Source of the DNA: Nitrogeniibacter mangrovi
GTDB lineage: Bacteria > Pseudomonadota > Gammaproteobacteria > Burkholderiales > Rhodocyclaceae
Assembly: GCF_010983895.1 (NCBI RefSeq)
Contig: NZ_CP048836.1
Span: 1,426,001-1,490,000, forward strand
Direction: 5' to 3'
Length of the DNA stretch: 64,000 nt
Shown here: piece after piece, positions 9,433 through 18,359 of the stretch
How the letters are laid out: every line of letters begins with the position of its first letter
How positions within the stretch are numbered: the stretch's first letter is position 1
Notes under the pieces: generated by a model
Told to the model about the DNA's origin: nothing
What the model saw: only the letters and a program-made list of their open reading frames with translations
The model's database searches: none
Position numbers and translations under genes: made by a program

Positions 9433-9507
9433 GTTGCGGTTCCTCGTGGGCCGAAGTCAGTGATTGTGCACTACCTGGCGGAGGACGATCAGGCCGGGCG
9501 AGCGCTC

Positions 9508-9546
9508 GCGCATCGGAGTGCAACGTTACTTTGCACCCCGATGCGC
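9508..9546. promoter_or_regulatory. Large palindrome, likely LysR operator
   Basis: The arms GCGCATCGGAGTGCAA (9508-9523) and TTGCACCCCGATGCGC (9531-9546) match at 15 of 16 positions around a 7-base spacer. The site lies between the divergent GcvA-type LysR gene and the dehydrogenase gene. Confidence 0.65.
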
Positions 9547-9709
9547 AGGTCATTGACGATCCCACTGATGAGCTCCGGTAAAAACTGCGTTGCCCGGCGG
9601 CGCCTTTATCCCCCCTTCGCGCGCTTCTATGGTCGACCTCACGCAGGGCACCGCCAGGACTTGTAGTGCCCGACTCGGATGAATGACGCAAGCTATGGAG
9701 TATCGGAAA

Positions 9710-10447
9710 ATGGAAACAAAGACGCGGACCGTCGTAATCACCGGCGCATCGAGCGGCATCGGTTTTGCACTGGCGCGGGCCTATCTGCAGCGGGGTTACA
9801 ACGTCGTCGGAAACGCCAGGCGACCGGAGCGCTTGCAGGCTGCCGAACAGACGCTGCGCAGCGTCGGCAATTTCGTGACCGTCGATGGCGACATTGGTCT
9901 CGAGGAAACGTCGCGCAGGCTCTTCGAGCGCGCGATCGCGTGTTTCGGCCAGGTCGACATTCTCGTCAACAACGCGGGGATCTTCATCGCGAAGCCGGTC
10001 GCGGAATACACGTCCGGCGACATCGACCGTCTGATCGACACCAATCTCCGAGGATTCCTCTACCCAACCCGGGCCGCGGTCGCTCACATGAGCGGAAATG
10101 GCGGCGGCCACATCATCAACATCACTGCGGCGCTCGGTATGCAGCCGACGGTGAAGGTGCCTGCCGTTCTCCCGGTGCTGACCAAAGGTGGCCTCAATCA
10201 GGCAACCCGCGCCCTCGCGGTCGAGCTGGCCCGGTACGGCATCAAGGTCAACGCCGTCGCGCCTGGCGTGATCGACACCCCCTTGCACAGCCCGGAGAAG
10301 CACGCCTTCCTCGCCACCCTGAACCCCTCGGGGCGCGTGGGCCAAACCCAGGACATCGTCGACGCGGTCCTCTATCTCACCGATTCCGATTTCACGACTG
10401 GTGCCGTCCTTCCCGTCGATGGAGGTGCGGCGGCCGGATGCTCGTGA
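9710..10447 (+). CDS. Short-chain dehydrogenase/reductase-like protein lacking the catalytic Tyr
   Basis: The 245-residue Rossmann protein keeps the cofactor motif TGASSGIG (11-18), the structural NNAG and the PG-VIDTP segment of classical SDRs, and ends with the usual VDGG. The active site is odd: the expected Ser is in NITAALG and the Tyr-x-x-x-Lys motif reads PVLTK, so Tyr is Pro while Lys remains. It may have lost redox activity or act in another way. ATG 9710 has GGAG nine bases upstream; ATGs at 9683 and 9695 are alternatives without a good site. Confidence 0.75.
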   Translation: METKTRTVVITGASSGIGFALARAYLQRGYNVVGNARRPERLQAAEQTLRSVGNFVTVDGDIGLEETSRRLFERAIACFGQVDILVNNAGIFIAKPVAEYTSGDIDRLIDTNLRGFLYPTRAAVAHMSGNGGGHIINITAALGMQPTVKVPAVLPVLTKGGLNQATRALAVELARYGIKVNAVAPGVIDTPLHSPEKHAFLATLNPSGRVGQTQDIVDAVLYLTDSDFTTGAVLPVDGGAAAGCS

Positions 10448-10824
10448 CGAGCCGGCCGATCGGAGGTGGTGCGGGAATATTCAAGCCGACGTCGGATAGT
10501 TTGTCCGCCCGGCGAACCACGAAACGGAAAGGACGACATTTCGCGCTAATTGGAGACGCGCGGTTCGCACTATTGCGTGGAAAAAAATCGACACAAAGGA
10601 AATCGTCCGAGATGGATTACTTTTCCGGGAATACGTCGAGATCCACAACGACACTTGACGTTATCTCCCCACGAGATAGCCGTATCTGAAATTTTCGTTT
10701 GATGTCCGGTTTGAATGGTGAGACGGTAAATGAAACGGCGGAAAGGCGCCGCTCAAGAAGCGCAAAATATTTCCCCCGGAAAATCCAAACCCGGCCTGGA
10801 GCAATTGCAAGGAGACAACGGCAA
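10448..10824. promoter_or_regulatory. Leader/promoter region of the prpD-caaD operon with LysR-like dyad
   Basis: The 377-bp gap has no convincing gene. TATCTCCCCACGAGATA (10662-10678) is a perfect 6-bp inverted repeat with a 5-base spacer and contains a T-N11-A core (TCTC-N5-GAGA), the usual LysR box. It lies 150 bp before the start codon, and a TTGACG stands at 10655-10660. The regulator encoded after the operon (15010) is the obvious candidate. Confidence 0.5.
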
Positions 10825-12240
10825 ATGAATGACCCAACAATCGTTCAGCGCATCGGAAAATTCGCACATGGTGCAAGCGCAGAACATCTGTCAGCCAATT
10901 CAAGGCGACTTTTTAAACGCAATATTCTCGACAGTCTTGGATGCGCCATCGCCGCGCTGCCGGGCAAACCGTTCGGCCAGTTGCGCAGTCAGTTCGAAGA
11001 GTATCGCGGCACCGGCGCCGGTTCGTGCTCGCTGATCGGTGGCGGCAAGACCTCGCCCGATCAGGCGGCCCTGTATAACTGCGGCCTCGTGCGATACGTA
11101 GACCTCCTCGACAGCTACATGTCGCCCGGTGGTCTGTGCCATCCGAGCGACAATTTCGGGACGATTCTCGCCGCGGCCGAGCATGTAGGCGCCAGCGGCG
11201 AAGACTTCCTGCTCGCACTCGCCGTGGCATACGAGATCCAGTCGCGCATCACCGCAGTGGTGCCGGTCATGGCCCTGGGTTTCAACCATGCAATCCAGCT
11301 GGCCGCGTCCGCGGCGGCGGGGGCGGGCAAGCTCTTCGGCCTGTCCGCCGAACAGATCGCGCACGCGGTGGCGATTGCAACGGTCGACAATGTATCGTTG
11401 AGCTGCGTCCATTCGGAACCGGTGTCGCAATGGAAGGGCTTTTCGCCGGGCATCACCGGTATGCGCGCCATCTATTCCGCGTCGCTCGCCAAACGGGGCT
11501 TCACCGGGCCGCTCCGGCTCTTTGAAGGACCGAACGGCCTCGAGCGCATGTTCGCGCAGCCCATCGAGGTGGACTGGGAAGATCCGGGCCTCGCGATCAT
11601 CCAGCAGACCGTCATGAAGAAGTATTGCTCGCTGATTCACGGTCAGCCGGTACTCGAAGCGACGCTGGACTTGAAGCGCATCAACGGCATTGATGGTGCT
11701 GACGTCGAATCGGTCGTCTGCGACATCTTTCAGACGGGATATGACATTGCGGGCGGCGGCGGGTTTGGCTCGAAGGACTCGCCGCGTACCAAAGAGCAGG
11801 CGGACTACAACCTCAAGTACCTGATCGCCGCCGCCCTGCTGGACGACGTGGTGGGTCCGGCACAGCTTGAGCCGGAGCGTATCTGTGCCGACGACGCCCA
11901 GGCGCTGCTTGCACGCGTGACAGTGCGCCCCGACGAGTCCTTCAGTGCTCAGTACCCCCACGCACTCAATACGCGGATCACCATTCAGTGCAAGGACGGA
12001 CGGGTGGTGTCGAAGGAGCACGTCGGCTTCGAGGGCGGTCTCGAGAAACCGCTGACGTGGGAGCGGACCGTCGAAAAATTCCATTGGCTCAGTGAGCAAT
12101 ATGCCGAGAGGGCACTTCGCGACGAGATCATTCAATGGGTCTTGCATCTCGAAGACCGTCCGGTCGGCACATTGATGGAGCTGTTGGCGCGCGTGAGTCC
12201 CACGCAACGGTTCCCGGCCGATCACCCCGGGATTCAGTGA
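10825..12240 (+). CDS. MmgE/PrpD-family protein
   Basis: A 471-residue member of the MmgE/PrpD family, which includes 2-methylcitrate dehydratase, cis-aconitate decarboxylase and iminodisuccinate epimerase. The N-terminal all-helical domain (RNILDSLGCAIAALPGKPFG, YVDLLDSYMSPGGLCHPSDN) and the C-terminal lid (KKYCSLIHGQPVLEATLDL) are typical. ATG 10825 follows AAGGAG. It is the first gene of an operon with both dehalogenase-like tautomerase subunits and a DUF485/symporter pair, so it probably prepares or uses a small unsaturated carboxylic acid. The reaction (dehydration, decarboxylation or isomerisation) cannot be decided from sequence. Confidence 0.82.
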   Translation: MNDPTIVQRIGKFAHGASAEHLSANSRRLFKRNILDSLGCAIAALPGKPFGQLRSQFEEYRGTGAGSCSLIGGGKTSPDQAALYNCGLVRYVDLLDSYMSPGGLCHPSDNFGTILAAAEHVGASGEDFLLALAVAYEIQSRITAVVPVMALGFNHAIQLAASAAAGAGKLFGLSAEQIAHAVAIATVDNVSLSCVHSEPVSQWKGFSPGITGMRAIYSASLAKRGFTGPLRLFEGPNGLERMFAQPIEVDWEDPGLAIIQQTVMKKYCSLIHGQPVLEATLDLKRINGIDGADVESVVCDIFQTGYDIAGGGGFGSKDSPRTKEQADYNLKYLIAAALLDDVVGPAQLEPERICADDAQALLARVTVRPDESFSAQYPHALNTRITIQCKDGRVVSKEHVGFEGGLEKPLTWERTVEKFHWLSEQYAERALRDEIIQWVLHLEDRPVGTLMELLARVSPTQRFPADHPGIQ

Positions 12241-12265
12241 AACCAGAGTAGGTTAGGAGACGAAT

Positions 12266-12496
12266 ATGGCCCTTATCTCAATTGACATGCGTTTCGGCCG
12301 AACCGATGAGCAGAAGCGGAAACTTGCCGCCGGTTTGTTGGAAATCATCGGTGCCGCGACGGGTGAGACGCGAAACGACATCTTCCTGGTGTTCCGGGAA
12401 GGGCGCGGTATCAATTTCGTCGAGCACGGCGAGCACCTCCCGGAATATGTCGAAGGCGCGGCGAACGACACGGATCTCATCAGCCGCCTCAAATGA
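12266..12496 (+). CDS. caaD1: trans-3-chloroacrylate dehalogenase-like tautomerase, alpha subunit
   Basis: The 76-residue tautomerase-superfamily protein closely resembles the CaaD alpha subunit, with RFGRTDEQKR and GINFVEHGEHLP. Counted after Met removal, the residues known to matter in CaaD are all present: Arg8, Arg11, Phe39, Phe50 and Glu52. Position 1 is Ala, not Pro; in CaaD the catalytic Pro1 is the one of the beta subunit, so this need not abolish activity. CaaD adds water to trans-3-chloroacrylate, giving malonate semialdehyde and HCl, and works as an alpha3-beta3 hexamer. AGGAG precedes the start, 25 bp after the prpD-like gene. The true substrate may be a natural analogue. Confidence 0.88.
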   Translation: MALISIDMRFGRTDEQKRKLAAGLLEIIGAATGETRNDIFLVFREGRGINFVEHGEHLPEYVEGAANDTDLISRLK

Positions 12497-12533
12497 TCAG
12501 CACCATCGGAAAACGGACCAAAGGAGCATAGCC

Positions 12534-12731
12534 ATGCCATTCATCGAATGCCATATCAAACAAGGTCTGACGCGAGAGCGTCGGGAAGAGCTGATGCGGG
12601 ACATCGTTCAGGTGACCCACGATTCGATCGGCTCCGACCCGAAGATCATCAACGTCATCATCCACGAGCATCCCGCCGAGAACATCAGCATTTCCAGTCG
12701 AATCAACGGCGAAGAGTACAAGAAGAAATAG
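12534..12731 (+). CDS. caaD2: trans-3-chloroacrylate dehalogenase-like tautomerase, beta subunit
   Basis: The 65-residue partner begins MPFIECHIKQGL, so processing would expose Pro1, the general acid of CaaD. SIGSDPKIINV and ENISISSRINGE match the CaaD beta subunit as remembered. It starts 37 bp after the alpha gene with AAGGAG upstream. Two adjacent, different 4-oxalocrotonate-tautomerase-like genes of these lengths are the hallmark of the heterohexameric dehalogenase rather than of a homohexameric tautomerase. Confidence 0.88.
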   Translation: MPFIECHIKQGLTRERREELMRDIVQVTHDSIGSDPKIINVIIHEHPAENISISSRINGEEYKKK

Positions 12732-12741
12732 CATTCGAATG

Positions 12742-12778
12742 AACGCCCCGCGCAGAGCATCGCGCAACCGGGGGCGTT
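12742..12778 (+). other. Stem-loop between caaD2 and the transporter genes
   Basis: AACGCCCC (12742-12749) pairs with GGGGCGTT (12771-12778), with a further CGCG/CGCG pairing inside. No T-run follows. It may lower read-through or protect the upstream mRNA. Confidence 0.4.
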
Positions 12779-12880
12779 ATTCGTAAATAGAAGCTGACAT
12801 CTGTGCAATGCCCATTTGGTGGAACGGCGTCGCTTCGATGCCGTGCCATGAAAACTTATGTCCCATCGGGAGGTGGAGCG

Positions 12881-13144
12881 ATGAGCGTATTTGGTGGCTT
12901 GGAGACACAACGAACGAACTCTGGTGAGAGGACGGGTCTGGCCTTGACGCTGATGGTGGTCGAGGTCGTGATGTTTTTTGGGTTCATCGCGCTGGGCGCG
13001 TTCGATCCCAAGAAGCTGGCCGCGCCTTTGGTCGCTGATGGCGTTATTACCATCGCCTTTCTCTACGGCTTCGTCATTCTGGTCGTGAGCGTCCTTCTGA
13101 CCGGATTGTATGTCGCGGTTGAAAACAGTGGAGACGGATCGTGA
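12881..13144 (+). CDS. DUF485 membrane protein (YjcH-like), symporter partner
   Basis: An 87-residue protein with two transmembrane helices ([20 protein letters not shown] and [20 protein letters not shown]), the build of the YjcH/DUF485 proteins coded just before acetate permease ActP. ATG 12881 has GGAGG upstream, and the stop overlaps the start of the symporter gene (GTGA), which suggests coupled translation. Confidence 0.8.
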   Translation: MSVFGGLETQRTNSGERTGLALTLMVVEVVMFFGFIALGAFDPKKLAAPLVADGVITIAFLYGFVILVVSVLLTGLYVAVENSGDGS

Positions 13145-14853
13145 CAGAAGGCGCGCCTGACGGCCAATTTTCCCTTGATATCCGGATGCGAAAGATGAAC
13201 ATCAAAATTCGATGCAGGACCGCTGCGACCGCGGCGCTATGGGCCATCTCGAGTGGCGGATGCCTTGCAGCGACAAACGGTACCCCGGACAGTGCTTCGG
13301 GAACGAATTCAATCGCGATCATGTTTTTCGCGGTATTCGTCGCCGCCACCTTATTCATTACCTATTGGGCTGCGAAGCGCACAAAATCGGCCGACGATTA
13401 TTACGCGGCCGGCGGTGAAATCACGGGACTGCAGAACGGTCTCGCAATCGCCGGTGATTTCATGTCGGCGGGCGCATTTCTCGGTCTCACGGCGCTGGTC
13501 TACAATCGGGGCTTCGATGGCATTGTTTACGCGGTCGGCTATGCGACGGGGATGCCTATCGTCGTGTTCCTGTTGGCGTCGCGATTGCGCAAGCTCGGCA
13601 GATATACGTTTGCAGACGTGGTGTCGACACGCCTCAACGAACGGCCGGTGCGTGTGTTTTCTGCCTGCGCCTCGCTGTGTATCGTGTCGCTGTACCTGAT
13701 TGCTCAGATGGTCGGTGCCGGGCAACTCATCCAGCTGCTGTTTGGGCTCGATTACATCTATGCGGAATTCCTGGTCGGTTCTCTCATGATGGTTTACGTC
13801 ATTTTTGGCGGCATGGTGGCGACGACCTGGGTCCAGATCGTCAAGGCGGTGCTCCTCCTGGCGGGCGGCCTCGTTGTGGCGGGGCTGGTCATGCAGGGAT
13901 TCGGTTTCGATTTCAGCGCGATGTTGCGAACCGCGGTGGATGTCCATCACGAGCACAATGCCATCCTCAGCCCGCGGTTCCTGGCAGACAACCCGGTATC
14001 GGCGTTTTCGCTGGGGCTGGCGCTGATGTTCGGCACGTCCGGCCTGCCGCACATTCTCATGCGGTTCTTCACGGTGAGGGATGCGCGCGCCGCCAGATCC
14101 TCGGTGTTCTGGGCCAGCGTATTCATGAACATCTTTTTCGCGCTGGTCTTCGTCATCGGGTTTGGCGCCATCGCGCTGGTCGCCTCGAATCCCGCCTTTC
14201 TCGATGCGGCGGGCAAGCCCCTCGGCGGCGGGAACATGGTCGCCATTCACCTGGCCCGAGCGGTCGGCGGGAATGCATTGCTCGGCTTCGTCTCGGCGGT
14301 TGCCTTCGCCACGATTCTCGCCGTCGTGTCAGGGCTGACACTTGCGGGGTCGTCCGCGGTGTCGCACGACATCTATGCCTGTGTGTTTCGCAAGGGGCAG
14401 ACGGACGAACGCGCGGAACTTCGAGTGTCGCGCGTGTGTACGCTCGTGCTCGGCGTCGTCTCGGTCGTGCTCGGCATCGCGTTTCAATCGCAGAATGTGG
14501 CCTACATGATCGGGCTCACCTTCTCGGTCGCGTGCAGCTCAACGTTTCCGGTGTTGCTGCTCACGCTCTACTGGCGCGGATTGACCACGCGTGGTGCGGT
14601 CATCGGTGGCTCGGTTGGCCTGGTCTCGGCGGTGCTGCTTACGATCGCCGGGCCGGCCGTCTGGGTGCACGTGCTGGGCCATGGGGAGCCGCTTTTCGCG
14701 ATCGACCCGCCGACGATCGTCTCGATGCCCCTGGCGTTCGTCGCGTGCTGGCTGGTATCGCTGCTCGATCGCAGCTCGCAGGCCGATATCGATCGTGCCT
14801 GGCACGGCGGCAAGGTGAGCGAGATGGGCGCCACGAGCATGATCGGGAATTAA
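13141..14853 (+). CDS. Sodium:solute symporter, ActP-like (copy 1)
   Basis: A permease of 570 residues if the GTG at 13141 is used, with about 13 to 14 transmembrane helices. Signatures include [34 protein letters not shown] and [14 protein letters not shown], as in monocarboxylate symporters of the acetate/glycolate permease type. A signal-like stretch ([20 protein letters not shown]) precedes the first helix. GTG 13141 overlaps the upstream stop and has GGAG at -8; ATGs at 13186 and 13195 are alternatives. I infer uptake of the short-chain acid used by the operon. Confidence 0.85.
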   Translation: MTEGAPDGQFSLDIRMRKMNIKIRCRTAATAALWAISSGGCLAATNGTPDSASGTNSIAIMFFAVFVAATLFITYWAAKRTKSADDYYAAGGEITGLQNGLAIAGDFMSAGAFLGLTALVYNRGFDGIVYAVGYATGMPIVVFLLASRLRKLGRYTFADVVSTRLNERPVRVFSACASLCIVSLYLIAQMVGAGQLIQLLFGLDYIYAEFLVGSLMMVYVIFGGMVATTWVQIVKAVLLLAGGLVVAGLVMQGFGFDFSAMLRTAVDVHHEHNAILSPRFLADNPVSAFSLGLALMFGTSGLPHILMRFFTVRDARAARSSVFWASVFMNIFFALVFVIGFGAIALVASNPAFLDAAGKPLGGGNMVAIHLARAVGGNALLGFVSAVAFATILAVVSGLTLAGSSAVSHDIYACVFRKGQTDERAELRVSRVCTLVLGVVSVVLGIAFQSQNVAYMIGLTFSVACSSTFPVLLLTLYWRGLTTRGAVIGGSVGLVSAVLLTIAGPAVWVHVLGHGEPLFAIDPPTIVSMPLAFVACWLVSLLDRSSQADIDRAWHGGKVSEMGATSMIGN

Positions 14854-14884
14854 AGCCCCGAGCCGGTGCCCTGTCTTTCGACGC

Positions 14885-14910
14885 ATCGCCCGCCGATACT
14901 GGCGGGCGAT
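14885..14910 (+). terminator. GC-rich hairpin after the symporter gene
   Basis: ATCGCCCGCC and GGCGGGCGAT form a perfect 10-bp stem with a 6-base loop, 32 bp past the stop. There is no T-run, so it is probably a factor-assisted terminator or 3'-end stabiliser. Confidence 0.5.
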
Positions 14911-15009
14911 CTGACACAGTGAAGCGCTGGTGGTTTCTTGTCCGACACCCGAAAAGATCCACCGGCCGTTTCGACGGAACTTGATTGCCATTCTCTGGAG
15001 GTACAAAGC

Positions 15010-15897
15010 ATGGACGTCGCCGATCTCAGGGTATTCGAAGCCGTAGCGCGCCACGGCAGCATGAACCGCGCCGCGCTCGAGCTGCACACGGTCCAGTCCA
15101 ACGTGACCGTGCGCATCCGTTCGCTCGAGCGTCAGATCGGCATGCCGCTGTTTCGACGCCACGCGCGTGGCGTGAGCTTGACCCCGGCCGGCCAGCGCAT
15201 GCTGCCTTATGCGATGCGCATTGCGAAACTCGTGGCCGATGCAAAAACGGCGGCGCTCGATGAGGGGGCGCCGAGTGGCCCCCTGAGCCTCGGCACCTTG
15301 GAGACGACGGCTGCATTGCGTTTGTCGCCGATACTGAGCGGCTTCGCGCGCAGATATCCGCAGGTGAAGTTGTCGCTGACGACCGGAACGACGTGCAGTC
15401 TCACGGCAGACGTGACCGATTGCCGTCTTGACGGCGCCTTCGTGGCCGGTCCGATTGATCATCCGGACCTGCGCTGCGAAACCATTTCCCGCGAAGAACT
15501 GGTCCTGGTCACGCCCCGAACGATGCGGTCGATGAAGGCCCTTTCGTCGATGGCAGGCCTCCAGACGATCGTCTTTCGCCTCGGCTGCTCCTACCGCCAG
15601 CGTCTTGAGGCGCTGCTGGCAGAAATGGGCATCATGACCACGAGCCCCCTGGAATTCGGCTCTACCGACGCCATTCTCGCCTGTGTTGCCGCGGGTGTCG
15701 GCATTACCCTGCTGCCGAGGGCCATCGTTTCCGGCACGCGCGAGAAGGACGCGATCGCCATTCATAGCCTTCCGCCCGAAAGGGCCCAGGTCGAGACGCT
15801 CTTCATCCGCAGGCACGACGGCTATCTATCCAGCGCGATGCACGCATTCATCGATTCGGCGCGTTCCGAGTTCGGGCCGGTGATGGCTGCCGCCTGA
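15010..15897 (+). CDS. LysR-type regulator of the prpD-caaD operon (inferred)
   Basis: A 295-residue LysR protein. The helix-turn-helix is in SMNRAALELHTVQSNVTVRI, and the effector domain has LGTLETTAALRLSPIL and LSLTTGTT. ATG 15010 follows GGAGG. It resembles the LysR at 4143 closely, and it lies 157 bp after the symporter gene in the same direction, so it may be cotranscribed with or autoregulate the catabolic operon. Control by this protein is inferred from position only. Confidence 0.83.
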   Translation: MDVADLRVFEAVARHGSMNRAALELHTVQSNVTVRIRSLERQIGMPLFRRHARGVSLTPAGQRMLPYAMRIAKLVADAKTAALDEGAPSGPLSLGTLETTAALRLSPILSGFARRYPQVKLSLTTGTTCSLTADVTDCRLDGAFVAGPIDHPDLRCETISREELVLVTPRTMRSMKALSSMAGLQTIVFRLGCSYRQRLEALLAEMGIMTTSPLEFGSTDAILACVAAGVGITLLPRAIVSGTREKDAIAIHSLPPERAQVETLFIRRHDGYLSSAMHAFIDSARSEFGPVMAAA

Positions 15898-15950
15898 GGC
15901 TGTCGGGCGAGCAAGCAGCGTTCGTCCGCAGACCGTTCGATCGCGCTAGC

Positions 15951-16925
15951 TCAGGCCGTCACCAGAGCCGACATGCGCCGTACGGCTTGGCATGCCGGCG
16001 GGGTCGTGGAGACTGTCGTCCGTGACGCTTCAGCCCTGAAGAACTCGGTGCAACAGTCGATGAAGGTTCGGAAGCGCGCCGGCAGCAACTCCCGATGTGA
16101 ATAGAAGAGACATATTTCCGCATCGGCGTCTGGGGTGAAGCAGGTGGGTAGAACGGGCACGAGATGGCCCCTGGCGATGTCTTCCCGAATCATCAGTTCG
16201 GGCAGCAGGGCGATGCCGGCTCCCGCAAGCGCCGCGGTGTGCACCATGGCCTCATTGCCGTACAGCGACGAGCGCGCGCGCACGCTCACGAGCCCCCCGG
16301 CCTCGAGCAGGTCGATGCAGTCACTGTCGCGCCGCCGGATCTTCGGATTCAGGAGAAGGAAGTGTTCGGCGAGATCCGCCGCCGTCTTCGGCATGTCGTG
16401 CCGACTCAGGTAGCCGGCCGTGGTGACCCAGATGCGTCTCGATTGCGACAGCGTCCGACGAATTACGACGGACTGCTCGACGAGGTTTGGCGGCAGAATC
16501 GCAATATCGCATTGACCGTCATAAAGGCTCACGACACCGTCGTGAACGGAAATCACCAGATCGACCCTCGGCGCCACCGAACGATATTGGCCGATGAAAC
16601 GTGCAAAGGTCTCGTTGATCAAGGTGGGATGGATGGCCAGGCGAAGCCTTCCACCATCGACTTCGTGCTCCTGGGTGATGCGTCGGTTCGCCTCGTCGAG
16701 CTCTTCGAGCAGCTTGGAACAGCTCAGGAAATACGTTTGGGCGGCTTCGGTCAGATTCACCGAGCGTGTCGTGCGATGAAGCAGCCTCGTCTGGACGCTG
16801 TTTTCCAGCTTCGCGACAGCCTTGGAAACGGAACCCGTGGTTACTCCGAGCGACACGGCTGCCTTGCTGAAGCTTCGATGCCGAGCCGCCGCGACAAATG
16901 CCCTCAACATGTGGAGTTGGTCCAT
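15951..16925 (-). CDS. LysR-type regulator
   Basis: A 324-residue LysR protein. MDQLHMLRAFVAAARHRSFS and TGSVSKAVAKLENSVQTRLL mark the CrgA/DmlR-like subgroup that regulates metabolic genes. GAGG precedes the ATG. It is divergent from the double carboxymuconolactone-decarboxylase-domain gene, with a 380-bp gap, and converges with the previous LysR gene. Confidence 0.82.
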   Translation of the reverse strand: MDQLHMLRAFVAAARHRSFSKAAVSLGVTTGSVSKAVAKLENSVQTRLLHRTTRSVNLTEAAQTYFLSCSKLLEELDEANRRITQEHEVDGGRLRLAIHPTLINETFARFIGQYRSVAPRVDLVISVHDGVVSLYDGQCDIAILPPNLVEQSVVIRRTLSQSRRIWVTTAGYLSRHDMPKTAADLAEHFLLLNPKIRRRDSDCIDLLEAGGLVSVRARSSLYGNEAMVHTAALAGAGIALLPELMIREDIARGHLVPVLPTCFTPDADAEICLFYSHRELLPARFRTFIDCCTEFFRAEASRTTVSTTPPACQAVRRMSALVTA

Positions 16926-17305
16926 CGTGCACCTCGCTGGAAAGAACAGACTTGCGATCGTGCGAACGTTGAATTGAATCCATCGCCAATGACAATTGAT
17001 GTTCAGAGTTCATTGGTTAACGCGGTTATCGACCATCTGATCGCATAAGGAAAGCTTAGCGAATTTATGGGCCAGGCGAGGCGAATTATCGTGATGAGGG
17101 TATCGATCCGAGTGATTGATCGCATTTACCTTACGTCGGGTTCTTATTTAATTCTGCTGACGCTCCATGTGCACGGATATGTGAAATTATCGTGGTGACG
17201 GAAAATATAACGTTGATCTTATTGTGCTGATCAATATTCTTTCCGTCGAAGAGCGCATGTCGTCATGTAGGATAAAACCATCCAAAATCAATTCACGGAG
17301 CGGTT
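16926..17305. promoter_or_regulatory. AT-rich divergent intergenic region
   Basis: This gap is clearly less GC-rich than its surroundings and holds no gene. TTGATC-N10-GATCAA (17213-17234) is an inverted repeat, and two similar GAA(A)TTATCGTG(A/G)TGA motifs near 17084 and 17182 form a direct repeat. These are candidate sites for the divergent LysR regulator. Confidence 0.4.
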
Positions 17306-18064
17306 ATGCCACTGACTCAACGACAGCAGCAGGTCAAGGACGAATTCATTCGAATCAGAAAGACCTGGGCCCCCCAGTGGGAAAGCATCTTGCGGCTCGA
17401 TTGCGAGTTTCTGCACGCATACCTTCATCTGTCGGCTGTACCGCTCCAGAGGAATCACTTGGAGGACAAGGTGAAGGAGTTCATCTATATCGCGATTAAC
17501 GCCTCTTCGACGCATCTGTTCGCGCCCGGGATACAGATGCATCTTCAGGCGGCATTGGACATGGGCGCTACCCGTGAGGAGCTCATGGACGTCCTCGAAC
17601 TGACGAGCACTGTCGGGATTCATGCCTCGAACGTCGCATTTCCCATTCTCCGCGAGGTCTTGAATGAACACGGGGCAGCCATCGAACGTCGCGCCGATGA
17701 CGGTCGATATGCCGCTCTAAGACAGCGATTTGTTGACGACCAAGGCAACTGGGACAGCACCTGGGAAGCGCTGCTCGACACGGACCCCGATCTGTTCGAA
17801 CGGTACCTCGAATTCTCTGCCGTCCCGTGGCGATCGAATCATCTGTCACCCAAGGTCAAAGAATTGATTCTCTGTGCCGTCGACACTGCGGCCACGCATC
17901 TCTATACGCCTGGAATCAGGACGCACATGCGGAATGCGATTCGTCACGGTGCAACCGCAGGGGAAATCATCGAAGTCATTGAAATTGTCAGCGTGATCGG
18001 CATTCATGGTGCGCTGATCGGGACACCGATGCTTGAGGAGCGCGCGGGCGCGCGGGAAGAATAG
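17306..18064 (+). CDS. Tandem carboxymuconolactone-decarboxylase (AhpD-fold) domain protein
   Basis: The 252-residue protein repeats one domain twice. Unit 1 is about 48-115 (NHLEDKVKEFIYIAINASST, GIQMHLQAALDMGATREEL) and unit 2 about 165-240 (NHLSPKVKELILCAVDTAAT, GIRTHMRNAIRHGATAGEI). The AhpD Cys-x-x-Cys is absent, so a peroxidase role is unlikely; the fold suggests a decarboxylase or hydrolase for a small acid. GGAG precedes the ATG. Confidence 0.78.
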   Translation: MPLTQRQQQVKDEFIRIRKTWAPQWESILRLDCEFLHAYLHLSAVPLQRNHLEDKVKEFIYIAINASSTHLFAPGIQMHLQAALDMGATREELMDVLELTSTVGIHASNVAFPILREVLNEHGAAIERRADDGRYAALRQRFVDDQGNWDSTWEALLDTDPDLFERYLEFSAVPWRSNHLSPKVKELILCAVDTAATHLYTPGIRTHMRNAIRHGATAGEIIEVIEIVSVIGIHGALIGTPMLEERAGAREE

Positions 18065-18359
18065 GGCGAGCGTCGTGTTCGCTCGCAAGCTCGGGTCGAT
18101 CACGGGCGCGCGACACTTTCCCCGCAACCGCGCGACAGCCGCGTCTTTCCGGCACGGCTCGAACAGCCCCTCATTCCGTTAGACGGCAGCGATTGGCGGA
18201 CTGGACGCGTGATCGTCGATCGAGGCCGTTACCGTGTCGACGCCGACGTCCCCGGCGTCGAGATCATCCGCTCGGGCACGGACGACATGCAGCGCGGTGA
18301 AATCGCGCCTGCTGGCGGGGCGACAAGCGTCCCGTCCGGGTGGCGCGGGGGCACGGGGA
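18065..18359. other. Gap without a recognisable gene
   Basis: The 295 bp between convergent genes contain a GC-rich stretch with open frames on both strands but no start with a good ribosome-binding site and no family I recognise. It may be decayed sequence. Confidence 0.35.
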
